The notes beneath the pieces are model-generated. The model made no database searches. It worked only from the letters and a program-made list of their open reading frames with translations, and had not been told where the DNA came from. From Streptomyces minutiscleroticus (GTDB lineage: Bacteria > Actinomycetota > Actinomycetes > Streptomycetales > Streptomycetaceae), in the NCBI RefSeq assembly GCF_014650875.1, contig NZ_BMVU01000038.1, positions 1-64,000 of the forward strand: a DNA stretch of 64,000 nucleotides, written 5' to 3'. Within the stretch, counting starts at the first letter, position 1. Each line of letters starts with the position of its first letter. Positions 34,802 to 42,387 of the stretch are shown piece by piece. A program made the position numbers and the translations under genes.

Positions 34802-35539
34802 ATGGTGGCCCCGCCGGACAACGACGTGCTCCGGGCACGCGCCCTGCACTTCAAGCACAACGGCTCGCCCGCGCTGAGCGGTGTCTCGCTCGGCGTCCGC
34901 GAGGGCGAGATCCTCGCCGTCGGCGGTCCGCGCGGCAGCGGCAAGACGACCCTGCTGCGGTGCCTGTCCGGACAGCTCCTGCCGCAGCAGGGCGAGGTGT
35001 GGTTCAACAGCGTGCCCGTGCACACCATGGGCCCGCTCGGCCGCGAACGCCTGCGCCGGGACCGCTTCGGCTGGATCGACCCCGTCCCCGTGCTGGTCCC
35101 CGAGCTGAACGCCTGGGAGAACGCCGCCCTGCCGCTGATGCTGCGCGGCACCGGCCGGCGCCACGCCAAGGCGGCCGCCCTGGAGTGGCTGGAGCGCCTC
35201 GACGTCGGCGAGTGCGCCCGCAAGCGCCCGCACGCCCTGCTCCAGTCCGAGCGCCAGCGCGTGGCCATCGCCCGCGCCCTGGTCTCCTGCCCCACGGTCC
35301 TGTTCGCCGACGAGCCGACGGCGCCGCTGCACCGCGCCGACCGCACCCACGTCCTGCGGACGCTCACCACGGCGGCCCGCTCGCACGGCATCACCGTCGT
35401 CCTGGCCACGCACGACGCGGAGACCGCGGCCCTCGCCGACCGCGCCGTGACGCTGCTGGACGGACGGCGCGTGACGACCGTCCACCTGCCGCCGGCCACC
35501 GGGACGGAGGGCCGCGCCGCGTGCTCGCTCTCCGCCTAG
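34802..35539 (+). CDS. ABC transporter ATP-binding protein with degenerate signature
   Basis: 245 aa of the MacB/LolD-like exporter type. Walker A is VGGPRGSGKTTLLRCLSG, Walker B is TVLFADEPTAPLHRAD and the H-loop is VVLATHDAETAA. The signature LSGGQ is replaced by LLQSERQRVAIARAL: both glycines and the usual Ser-Gly pair are missing. The Q-loop region (DPVPVLVPELNAWENAAL) is also altered. It may bind ATP yet turn it over slowly, or act as an asymmetric subunit. It overlaps the permease gene by 19 bp, so they are translated together. The ribosome site is GAGGTG. The substrate is unknown. Confidence 0.8.
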   Translation: MVAPPDNDVLRARALHFKHNGSPALSGVSLGVREGEILAVGGPRGSGKTTLLRCLSGQLLPQQGEVWFNSVPVHTMGPLGRERLRRDRFGWIDPVPVLVPELNAWENAALPLMLRGTGRRHAKAAALEWLERLDVGECARKRPHALLQSERQRVAIARALVSCPTVLFADEPTAPLHRADRTHVLRTLTTAARSHGITVVLATHDAETAALADRAVTLLDGRRVTTVHLPPATGTEGRAACSLSA

Positions 35540-37185
35540 CCCGCAGCGCGGGACTCGCGGTCCAGCTGCGCAGGCTCCTGGTCGCCGCGGCGGCCGCGGG
35601 CACCGGCTTCCTGCTGCTGTCCGCCCTGGGCCACGCACTGGGCCACCCCGACGCGCCCGGCTCCTCCGTGCTGCGGCTCGCGTGGTGCCTCGTCCCGCTG
35701 GCCGCCACGGTGTACCTGGCGGTCGCCGTCGCCCGTACGGACCCCGGCACCCGCCCGCGCCCGGGGCTCACCGCGCTGGGCTTCGGCCCCGGCCGGCTGA
35801 TGGCCGTCTCGGCCGTGACCACCGCGCTGTCCTGCGTGCTCGGCTCGGCGGCCGCGCTGCTGTCCTTCCTGTACCTCCGCGGCGACCTGGGCGGTTCGCT
35901 CCTCGGCGGCGGGGCCCCCGACTTCCTCGCGGTGGGACGGCCGCTGCCGCTGCCCGCGGCCCTGACCCTGCTGGCCCTGCTGCCGGCCGCCGCGTCGGTG
36001 ACGACCGCGCTGGTGCTGCGGCCCCGGGACGTCCGGGACGAGGAGGCGGGCCCGGCCGGGCAGGGACGCTTCCTGAAGGTGCAGGGCGCGGCGGGCGTGT
36101 ACCGCAGGGGCGCCTACAGCGGGACCGGTGCGTTCGGCAGCCGGGCCGCGACACGCGGGGTCTTCGGCGCCTACGGCCGCTTCGGCGCGCACCGCGCCGC
36201 CATGGCGCACGCCGCGTCCGGCGGCCCGGCGGGCATCGGCGCCGGCTCCTCCCTCGCCGCGCCGGACGGCGCACAGGCCCCGGGGGGCACCGCGGCGCCG
36301 CGCACCGCGGTGCCGGGTGCGGCCGTCGTGTACGACAGGGGCACGGCGTCGGCCGGCGCGGGGGCGCCCGACGCGGCCGTGCCCGCCCGGCCCGGGGCGG
36401 GGGCCCACGCCCTGGCCGGCGCGAGCGCCTTCCTGGACGGCGGTGACGCCGCGGCGCGGACCGCCGCGTCCGGGGACGGCACGGCACCGGCCGCCCCGGC
36501 CCCACAGGCCGCACCGACGGCGGACCCGGTCACCGCCGGCGCGGAGTCCGCGCACGCGGCGGCGGACTCGCGGCGCCCCGCGCCCGGCGGACTCCCCTGG
36601 GGCGTCGCCGTGCTGGCCGCCGGGCTCGCCGTGGAGGCGTACGCGAGCAGCACCGGCGGGGACGGCGGCGGGATCGCGCTGCCGGGCGGCAACGCGGGCG
36701 CGCCCGCCGGGGTGCTCGCCGGCTGGCTCCTCACCGCGATGGGTCTCGCGCTCGCCACCCCCGGGCTCACCCACTTCTGCGGCCGGCTGCTGCAAGCCGT
36801 GGGGCCGGGGGCGCTGCGGCTGCTCGCCGGGCGCGTGCTGATGGAGGAGGCGGAACGGATCGGCCGGCCGCTCGGCGTCCTGTGCGCGGTGGCCTCCGCC
36901 CTGTACGCCCTGGCGACGCTGCACACCGGCGCGCGGCCCGGGGCGGGGCCGCTCACCGTGCTCGGCGCGCTCGTCGTAACGGGGTGCGCCCTCACCACGC
37001 TGCTGTCCGCCGCCCTCGAGGTCAGGCAGTCGCGCGCCGAGACCACGGCCGCCCTGCTGCGGCTCGGCTCGCCCGTCTCCATGCTGCGCGCCGCCGCCGT
37101 CCTGCGCGCGGGCGCCCTGATCGCCCTGTTCACCCCGCTGATCCTGGTCGTCGCCGAACTCGCGGCCCTGCCGATGGCCCGCTGA
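35521..37185 (+). CDS. ABC transporter permease with a large low-complexity loop
   Basis: 554 aa, starting at the GTG at 35521 inside the ATPase gene. Four membrane segments lie within residues 15-165. A loop of about 190 residues (roughly 170-360), rich in Ala, Gly and Pro and carrying repeats such as FGAYGRFGAHRAAMAHAA and AGAHALAGASAFLDGG, precedes five more membrane segments at 360-554. A second half with TTAALLRLGSPVSMLRAAAV resembles the FtsX-like permease end. The architecture fits an FtsX/MacB-type permease whose extracytoplasmic domain was replaced by disordered sequence. Composition is otherwise like the neighbours. The transported substrate cannot be inferred. Confidence 0.7.
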   Translation: MLALRLARSAGLAVQLRRLLVAAAAAGTGFLLLSALGHALGHPDAPGSSVLRLAWCLVPLAATVYLAVAVARTDPGTRPRPGLTALGFGPGRLMAVSAVTTALSCVLGSAAALLSFLYLRGDLGGSLLGGGAPDFLAVGRPLPLPAALTLLALLPAAASVTTALVLRPRDVRDEEAGPAGQGRFLKVQGAAGVYRRGAYSGTGAFGSRAATRGVFGAYGRFGAHRAAMAHAASGGPAGIGAGSSLAAPDGAQAPGGTAAPRTAVPGAAVVYDRGTASAGAGAPDAAVPARPGAGAHALAGASAFLDGGDAAARTAASGDGTAPAAPAPQAAPTADPVTAGAESAHAAADSRRPAPGGLPWGVAVLAAGLAVEAYASSTGGDGGGIALPGGNAGAPAGVLAGWLLTAMGLALATPGLTHFCGRLLQAVGPGALRLLAGRVLMEEAERIGRPLGVLCAVASALYALATLHTGARPGAGPLTVLGALVVTGCALTTLLSAALEVRQSRAETTAALLRLGSPVSMLRAAAVLRAGALIALFTPLILVVAELAALPMAR

Positions 37186-37283
37186 GCCGCCCGTACGAAC
37201 GCGGTCGCGCGTGCGGGCGCGCAGGCGGACGGGCATGCGTGCGTGCGGGTGTGCGGACCCGCGGGAACCCGCGTACGAAAAAA

Positions 37284-37314
37284 GTCCCCGGCGGCCGATG
37301 AGTTCTCCGGGGAC
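37284..37314. terminator. Hairpin between the permease and VOC genes
   Basis: GTCCCCGG at 37284-37291 pairs with CCGGGGAC at 37307-37314. A run of seven A (37278-37284 region) flanks its left side, so the U-tract would serve the minus strand; on the plus strand it may still weakly stop the permease transcript. Confidence 0.35.
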
Positions 37315-37364
37315 CCCCGGTCCACCCCTGCGAACGGATCGCCACCGACAGGAGAGACCCCGCC

Positions 37365-37772
37365 ATGCACCAGCAGATGATCTTCGTGAACCTGGCCGTG
37401 CAGGACGTCACCGCCTCCGGCAAGTTCTTCACGGAGCTGGGCTACACGATCAACCCGCAGTTCTCCGACGAGACCTGCACCTGCGTCGTGATCAGCGACA
37501 CGATCGTGGCGATGCTGCTGAGCCACGCCAAGTACGCGGAGTTCAGCAAGAAGGAGATCGCCGACCCGCGCAGGACCAGCGAGGTGCTGCTGTGTCTGAA
37601 CGCCGAGAGCCGCGAGAAGGTCGACGAGCTGGTCGACCGGGCCGTCGCGGCCGGCGCCACGGAGCCCGGACCGGCGCAGGACCACGGCATGATGTACGGC
37701 CGCTCCTTCGACGACCTCGACGGCCACACCTGGGAGATCATGTGGATGGACCCGGCGGCGATCGGGGGCTGA
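37365..37772 (+). CDS. VOC (glyoxalase/bleomycin-resistance) superfamily protein
   Basis: 135 aa from the ATG at 37365, with AGGAGAG upstream. The two beta-alpha-beta-beta-beta modules are visible: FVNLAVQDVTASGKFFTELG, TCTCVVISDTIVAMLLS, and RSFDDLDGHTWEIMWMDP at the end, where HTWE gives a typical metal-ligand glutamate. The first-module ligand is not clear. Such proteins range from lyases to dioxygenases to drug-binding proteins, so no reaction is assigned. It stands alone. Confidence 0.8.
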   Translation: MHQQMIFVNLAVQDVTASGKFFTELGYTINPQFSDETCTCVVISDTIVAMLLSHAKYAEFSKKEIADPRRTSEVLLCLNAESREKVDELVDRAVAAGATEPGPAQDHGMMYGRSFDDLDGHTWEIMWMDPAAIGG

Positions 37773-37801
37773 GGGCGCTCGGGGCGGAGCGGCAGGGCGT
37801 C

Positions 37802-37849
37802 ACCGGCACCAGGACCGGCACCGGCACCGGCACCGGCACCGGCACCGAT
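37802..37849. repeat. Hexanucleotide tandem repeat
   Basis: Eight tandem or near-tandem copies of ACCGGC, the first two and the last imperfect, lie between the VOC gene and the LOG-family gene. They are noncoding. They could vary in copy number between strains by slippage. Confidence 0.8.
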
Positions 37850-37947
37850 CGGACGCCCGCCCCGCCGCCGAACACGCCCCGGTGAGGCGCTCCTCGGCCG
37901 GACGGGGGCGCCGTCCGGCCCGGTGGGCCGCTGCCTAGCATGGCCGG

Positions 37948-39372
37948 ATGCAGCCGACACCCGACCGGCCCGGCCGGCCCGACCGCCCCGCCCGGTCCGC
38001 CTCCGACGAGGGACCTGACCGGCCCGTCTCCCCCGAGGCGCCGGACCGGTCCGCCGAAGCCGCCCCGTCGTCGTCCGGCGGGGCCCCGTCCGCTCCGTAC
38101 GCCTCCTCCGGGCAGTCCCCTTCCGGCAGATCCGCCTCCGGCAGACCCGGCCCGCCGCCCCCGTCCGGCGGCCGTTCCGGCGACCGTCCCGACGGCCCGG
38201 TCCGGTCCACCGGCCCCGTGCCGCCCGCCGGACCCGCGGGCGGCGTCCCCTCCGGCCGGGCCTCGCAGCCCGTCCGCGTCTCGCACGACCGCGAGATCGA
38301 GTCCCTCGACGAGTTCGACGCGGTCGTCGCCGCGCACGGCTCGCTCGCGCACCACCGTGTCCAGGCCGTCGACCTGACGGGCCGTACGGAGGCGCTGCTC
38401 GCCGCCGACACCACGGGCGCCGTGTTCCTCGGCTGCCCGATGGACCCGCAGGCGGCGGCCCGCGTGCGGGCGGGCGGCGCCCTGGTCTTCCCGCCCGTCC
38501 CCGGGCTCCCCTTCGACCCGTACCGCGGCCTGCTCTACTCCCCCGGCGACCTGTACGCCTCGCTCGACGAGGGCTACGAGGCGACGCCGGACGCCCGCGC
38601 GTACGCCTGGTTCCAGGAGACCAGGGACGACGGGGACGTGTTCGCGTCGATGCTGCGCGCCGTCCACGACGACTCCGTCTCCGACGCGCTCGACGAACTC
38701 CTCGTCGGCAGGCGGGTGGTGGGCGTGATGGGGGGCCACGCGATGGCGCGCGGCACCCGGGAGTACGAGGGCGCCGCCCGGCTCGGCCGCACGCTGGCCC
38801 GCGCCGGGTTCACGGTCGCCACGGGCGGCGGGCCGGGCGCGATGGAGGCGGCGAACCTCGGCGCGTACGCCGCCCCGTACGCCGACGGGATGCTCGACGA
38901 GGCCCTGCTGCTGCTCGCCAAGGCGCCGTCCTTCCGGCCCTCGGTCGCCGACTGGGCGGCCGCCGCCTTCGAGGTGCGCCGGCGCTGGCCCGACGGCGGC
39001 GCCTCGGTGGGCATCCCCACCTGGTTCTACGGCCACGAGCCGCCGAACCCCTTCGCCGCGCACATCGCCAAGTACTTCGCCAACGCGATACGCGAGGACG
39101 GCCTGCTGGCCCGCTCGAACGCGGGCGTCGTCTTCCTGCCCGGCGCCGCCGGCACGGTCCAGGAGGTCTTCGACAGCGCGACCCCCAACTACTACGGGTC
39201 CCGCGGCGAGCCCCGCCCCATGGTGCTGGTCGACCGGGCGCACTGGACGGAGGACCTGCCCGCGTGGCCGCTGCTGACCGCGCTCGCGCGCGGCCGTTCC
39301 ATGGAGACCAGGATCGCCCTCGTGGACCGCGTCGAGGAGGCTCCGGAGGCGCTCAAACGTCTCCTCGGTTAA
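37948..39372 (+). CDS. LOG-family protein (Rossmann-fold nucleotide-binding) with disordered N-terminus
   Basis: 474 aa. The first 110 residues are Pro/Ser-rich and predicted disordered. The core runs from about residue 245: VVGVMGGHAMARGTREYEGA, FTVATGGGPGAMEAANLGAY, and the active-site-like VVFLPGAAGTVQEVFDSATP, which aligns with the PGGxGTxxE motif of LOG phosphoribohydrolases but has Ala for the second Gly. LOG enzymes release cytokinin-type or other N6-substituted adenines, while many bacterial relatives are uncharacterised. The protein is twice the usual 190-240 aa. It stands alone before the LAETG gene. Confidence 0.72.
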   Translation: MQPTPDRPGRPDRPARSASDEGPDRPVSPEAPDRSAEAAPSSSGGAPSAPYASSGQSPSGRSASGRPGPPPPSGGRSGDRPDGPVRSTGPVPPAGPAGGVPSGRASQPVRVSHDREIESLDEFDAVVAAHGSLAHHRVQAVDLTGRTEALLAADTTGAVFLGCPMDPQAAARVRAGGALVFPPVPGLPFDPYRGLLYSPGDLYASLDEGYEATPDARAYAWFQETRDDGDVFASMLRAVHDDSVSDALDELLVGRRVVGVMGGHAMARGTREYEGAARLGRTLARAGFTVATGGGPGAMEAANLGAYAAPYADGMLDEALLLLAKAPSFRPSVADWAAAAFEVRRRWPDGGASVGIPTWFYGHEPPNPFAAHIAKYFANAIREDGLLARSNAGVVFLPGAAGTVQEVFDSATPNYYGSRGEPRPMVLVDRAHWTEDLPAWPLLTALARGRSMETRIALVDRVEEAPEALKRLLG

Positions 39373-39410
39373 TAACCCGGCAAAGCCAACGCCCTTGAGG
39401 CGCCTGCGGA

Positions 39411-39438
39411 TTGACAGTGCTTACCTCGCGCTTATAAA
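39411..39438 (+). promoter_or_regulatory. Near-consensus housekeeping promoter of the LAETG gene
   Basis: TTGACA at 39411-39416 and TATAAA at 39433-39438, 16 bp apart, lie 78 bp before the GTG start. Both hexamers match or nearly match the vegetative sigma consensus, which is rare in such GC-rich DNA. This suggests strong, constitutive transcription with a leader of about 70 bases. Confidence 0.75.
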
Positions 39439-39516
39439 CCTGTGAGGCTCATGGGGGTGTTGTTCACCGCGCCCCCTCGAAACCCCCCGCAGTTGCATAT
39501 CCCGTGAAGGGCAACC

Positions 39517-40221
39517 GTGTCCATATCCCACCGCGCCGCGCGATCGGCGCGCATCCTCGGCGTCGCCACCGCCACCGCAGCGCTCGCGATCGGCGCCGCC
39601 GGCAACGCAGCCGCCTGCAACATCCGTGACTTCTCGGCCGTCGCCTCCTGTGACGACAACGGCAAGGGCGTCATCAGCGTCACCGACATCGACCCCTCCG
39701 GCGTCAAGGCCGAGATCGAGCTCTTCCTCAAGTCCGACGGGGCGGAGGACAAGTCCCTCGGCACCAAGGTCATCGAGCACTCCACCAGCAAGGGTGTCAC
39801 CGTCACCTTCGAGGAGGACTGGACTCCGGGCGCGACGTACCGGATCCACGTCAAGGCATCGAACCTGGTCGACGAGGACATCAAGCCGAACCTGACCACG
39901 CCGTCCGAGGCGTGCAAGGGCGAGGACACCCCGGCCACCCCGACCCCCTCGGAGAGCACTCCGGAGTCGGACGAGCCGTCCGCCACCCCGTCCGAGGAGC
40001 CCGCCGACGAGGCGACCCCCTCCAAGGAGGAGAGCACCGAGCCCGCCGCCGCCCCCGCGGACGACAACCAGCCGTCCCCGGCCGTCGGCGACTCCAACCT
40101 CGCCGAGACCGGCGCCGACTCCAACACCGGCGTGATCGCCGCCATCGCGGCCGCCCTGGTCGTGGCCGGCGGTGCCGTGGTGTTCGCGCTGCGCCGCCGC
40201 GGTTCGTCCCAGGCCGGCTGA
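39517..40221 (+). CDS. LAETG-anchored cell-wall protein
   Basis: 234 aa from the GTG at 39517 (site GAAGGGC). The signal peptide is ILGVATATAALAIGAAGNAAA. The mature part is a small beta-rich domain with two cysteines (ACNIRDFSAVASCDD). A Pro/Glu/Ser/Thr spacer follows (TPATPTPSESTPESDEPSA-like, about residues 135-190). The C-terminus is the complete sorting signal: LAETGADSNTG, a hydrophobic segment IAAIAAALVVAGGAVVFAL, and a basic tail RRRGSSQAG. The LAxTG form is used by Streptomyces class E sortases. The gene has its own strong promoter and a hairpin terminator. No sortase lies nearby. The function is unknown, presumably surface or hyphal. Confidence 0.9.
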   Translation: MSISHRAARSARILGVATATAALAIGAAGNAAACNIRDFSAVASCDDNGKGVISVTDIDPSGVKAEIELFLKSDGAEDKSLGTKVIEHSTSKGVTVTFEEDWTPGATYRIHVKASNLVDEDIKPNLTTPSEACKGEDTPATPTPSESTPESDEPSATPSEEPADEATPSKEESTEPAAAPADDNQPSPAVGDSNLAETGADSNTGVIAAIAAALVVAGGAVVFALRRRGSSQAG

Positions 40222-40253
40222 GTCCGCGCCCGGCGTTCCGTACGCGGTACGTC

Positions 40254-40291
40254 CCGCGGCCCGCTTCCTCGCAGGAGGGAGCGGGCCGCGG
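40254..40291. terminator. Terminator of the LAETG gene
   Basis: CCGCGGCCCGCT at 40254-40265 pairs with AGCGGGCCGCGG at 40280-40291. The 14-base loop contains its own TCCT/AGGA stem. It stands between two convergent genes and can act on both strands; on the plus strand it is followed by TCGTT. Confidence 0.75.
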
Positions 40292-40370
40292 TCGTTCGCC
40301 CCTTCCCCGCCCGTGCTCCGTCCGCGTACGGCGCTCCGCCCGCGTACGGCCGTGCGGCGGCCGCGGGCCG

Positions 40371-41162
40371 TCAGCCGAACGTCGCCCGCCGCAGCCAGAA
40401 GTCCAGCAGCCCCCGGTCGCCCAGCACCTCCAACTCCCCCTCGTCCGGCGGCAGTCGGCGGTAGAAGGCGAGCAGGACCTCGGTGAGTGGTCCGCGCAGC
40501 GCGACCGTCGCCTTCGCGTGGCCGCGCCGCCAGCTCATGCCCCGGTCGTCGAACTCGACGAGCCACTCGGCGTTCAGCGCCGGGTCCGCGCCGGTGGCGT
40601 GCAGATGGATGCTGCGGCCCGCGCCGCGCAGCTCGGCCACCGCGTCGTGCGGCTGCGTGCGCTGCACGAACGTGACGATCTCCAGCCACTCGTCGATCGC
40701 GTCGGCGGCCAGGTCCGGCGCCGGCGTGTAGGGCGCCTTGGCGGTGAGGGCCGCGTCCGCCCGGTGGACCACCGTCTCGTGCGCCATGCGCCGCGCCCAG
40801 AACCCGGCGGTGTGCCGCCACGCCCAGGACCAGGCCGCCGCGTCGGGCCCGGCCGCCCGCAGCGTCCCGGCGGCCCTCTCGGCCCCTTCCGCGAGCCAGG
40901 CGTCCAGTGCCTCCGCGCCGCCGACCGCCGGGCCGCCCGCCCCCGGCACGCTCTCCTCGGGCACCTCCTGAGTCGCCCGCGTCCGCACGATGTGCTCCAC
41001 CCAGCGGTGCGCGGCGCCCACGTGCACGGCGAGCTGCCGCAGCGTCCAGTCCGGGCAGGTGGGCACGGTCGCGGACAGGTCCGCACCGGCCAGGTGCGCC
41101 CGCAGCAGGTCGGTCTGGGCGACGATCTCGTCGCAGTAGCGGTCGTGCCCGAGGAGCGTCAT
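40371..41162 (-). CDS. Maleylpyruvate-isomerase-family mycothiol-dependent protein
   Basis: 263 aa. The N-terminal DinB-like helical bundle has the metal-ligand pattern: TCPDWTLRQLAVHVGAAHRW, then AWRHTAGFWARRMAHETVVH. These histidines would bind the metal. The C-terminal domain (GADPALNAEWLVEFDDRGMS onward) is the MDMPI C domain. Actinobacterial members use mycothiol as cofactor in isomerisation, glutathione-S-transferase-like or detoxification reactions. The particular substrate is unknown. It is convergent with the LAETG gene and is followed by a repeat-rich spacer. Confidence 0.8.
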   Translation of the reverse strand: MTLLGHDRYCDEIVAQTDLLRAHLAGADLSATVPTCPDWTLRQLAVHVGAAHRWVEHIVRTRATQEVPEESVPGAGGPAVGGAEALDAWLAEGAERAAGTLRAAGPDAAAWSWAWRHTAGFWARRMAHETVVHRADAALTAKAPYTPAPDLAADAIDEWLEIVTFVQRTQPHDAVAELRGAGRSIHLHATGADPALNAEWLVEFDDRGMSWRRGHAKATVALRGPLTEVLLAFYRRLPPDEGELEVLGDRGLLDFWLRRATFG

Positions 41163-41395
41163 GCCGGCACCCTACGCACGCGGGCACCGGCCGGGCACGC
41201 CGTTTTCCGCGCGCACGCGGACGCCGGTGCCGCGCCACGCGCACGCACACAACGCCGCCCCGGGCACGAGGGCATCCGTAGGCACACGGCCGCCGACCGG
41301 ACACGACGGCACCCGTACGTACGCACGCGGGCGTCGGCCGGACACGATGCCGTCCGCGCACACGGGCGTCAGCCGAGTACGACGATCTCCGCCGG
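41163..41395. repeat. Degenerate 32-36-bp tandem repeats before thiQ
   Basis: At least four imperfect copies of a unit like GCACGCGGGCGTCGGCCGGA recur at about 41175-41210, 41281-41315, 41323-41355 and 41357-41395. The last runs into the 3' end of the thiQ-like gene. They carry no open frame of note. They resemble worn-out tandem duplications in a spacer. Confidence 0.5.
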
Positions 41396-42385
41396 GTCGA
41401 ACGCCACGCCCACCGTGTCGCCGGGCTCCGGGGCGTCGCCCAGCGCGCAGGCGGCCTCCAGGCGGGGCGCCCGCTCCGGCTGGAGCCGCACGGCGACGTG
41501 GGTGCCGCGGAAGGTGCGGGCGGCCACGGTGCAGCGCAGCCCGTCCGCCGGGTCGGCCAGCCGTACGCCGGCGGGCCGGACCAGGAGCCGCACGGGCCCC
41601 CGGGGCGAGCCGGCCGGCACGGGCACCTTGCCCCACGGGGTGTCCGCGGCCTCGCCCGTCACCGTCCCCTCGGCCACGTTCTCGAAGCCGAGGAAGCGGG
41701 CGACGAACTCGTCCGCGGGGCGCTGCCAGACCTCCAGGGGCGTACCGGACTGGGCGATCCGCCCCTCGCGCATCACCACGACCCGGTCCGCGAGCGCGAA
41801 GGCCTCGCCCTGGTCGTGGGTGACGGCGAGCACGGTGGTGCCCAGCCGGTCGAACAGCTCCCGCAGCTCGACGACGAGCCGCTCGCGCAGCGAGCGGTCC
41901 AGCTGGCCGAGGGGCTCGTCCAGCATCAGCAGCCGGGGGCGCGGGGCCAGCGCCCGGGCCAGCGCCACGCGCTGCTGCTCGCCGCCGGAGAGCGCCGTCA
42001 CGGCCCGCCGCCCGGCGCCCGGCAGCCCGACCAGTTCGAGGAGCTCGCCCACGCGCGCGGCCCGCTCGGCCTTCGGCACGCCGTGCATGCGCAGCCCGAA
42101 GGCCACGTTGCCGCCCACGTCGCGGTGCGGGAAGAGCTGGTGGTCCTGGAACATCAGGCCGACGCCGCGCCGGTGCGCCGGTACGCCGTCCAGGTCGCGC
42201 CCGGCCAGGCGGACCCGCCCCGCGTCGAGGGGCCGCAGCCCCGCCACCGCCCGCAGCAGCGTCGACTTGCCGCTGCCGCTGGGGCCGAGCACGCACACCG
42301 TCTCGTGCTCGGCGACGTCGAGGTCCACGGCGTCGAGCGCGGCCCGCGCCCCGAACCGCACGGTCGCGCCTTGCAGGCTGAGCAT
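41369..42385 (-). CDS. thiQ: Thiamine ABC transporter ATP-binding protein
   Basis: 338 aa. Walker A is VLGPSGSGKSTLLRAVAG, the Q-loop MFQDHQLFPHRDV, the signature LSGGEQQRVALARAL, Walker B LLMLDEPLGQLD and the H-loop VTHDQGEAFA. It is longer than E. coli ThiQ (about 230 aa) because of a C-terminal TOBE-like part (VRPAGVRLADPADG onward), as in iron or maltose transporters. Alone it would be called a generic importer ATPase. Assignment to thiamine comes from the neighbours thiP and thiB and the TPP riboswitch. It starts 2 bp after the thiP stop. Confidence 0.82.
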   Translation of the reverse strand: MLSLQGATVRFGARAALDAVDLDVAEHETVCVLGPSGSGKSTLLRAVAGLRPLDAGRVRLAGRDLDGVPAHRRGVGLMFQDHQLFPHRDVGGNVAFGLRMHGVPKAERAARVGELLELVGLPGAGRRAVTALSGGEQQRVALARALAPRPRLLMLDEPLGQLDRSLRERLVVELRELFDRLGTTVLAVTHDQGEAFALADRVVVMREGRIAQSGTPLEVWQRPADEFVARFLGFENVAEGTVTGEAADTPWGKVPVPAGSPRGPVRLLVRPAGVRLADPADGLRCTVAARTFRGTHVAVRLQPERAPRLEAACALGDAPEPGDTVGVAFDPAEIVVLG

Positions 42386-42387
42386 CG

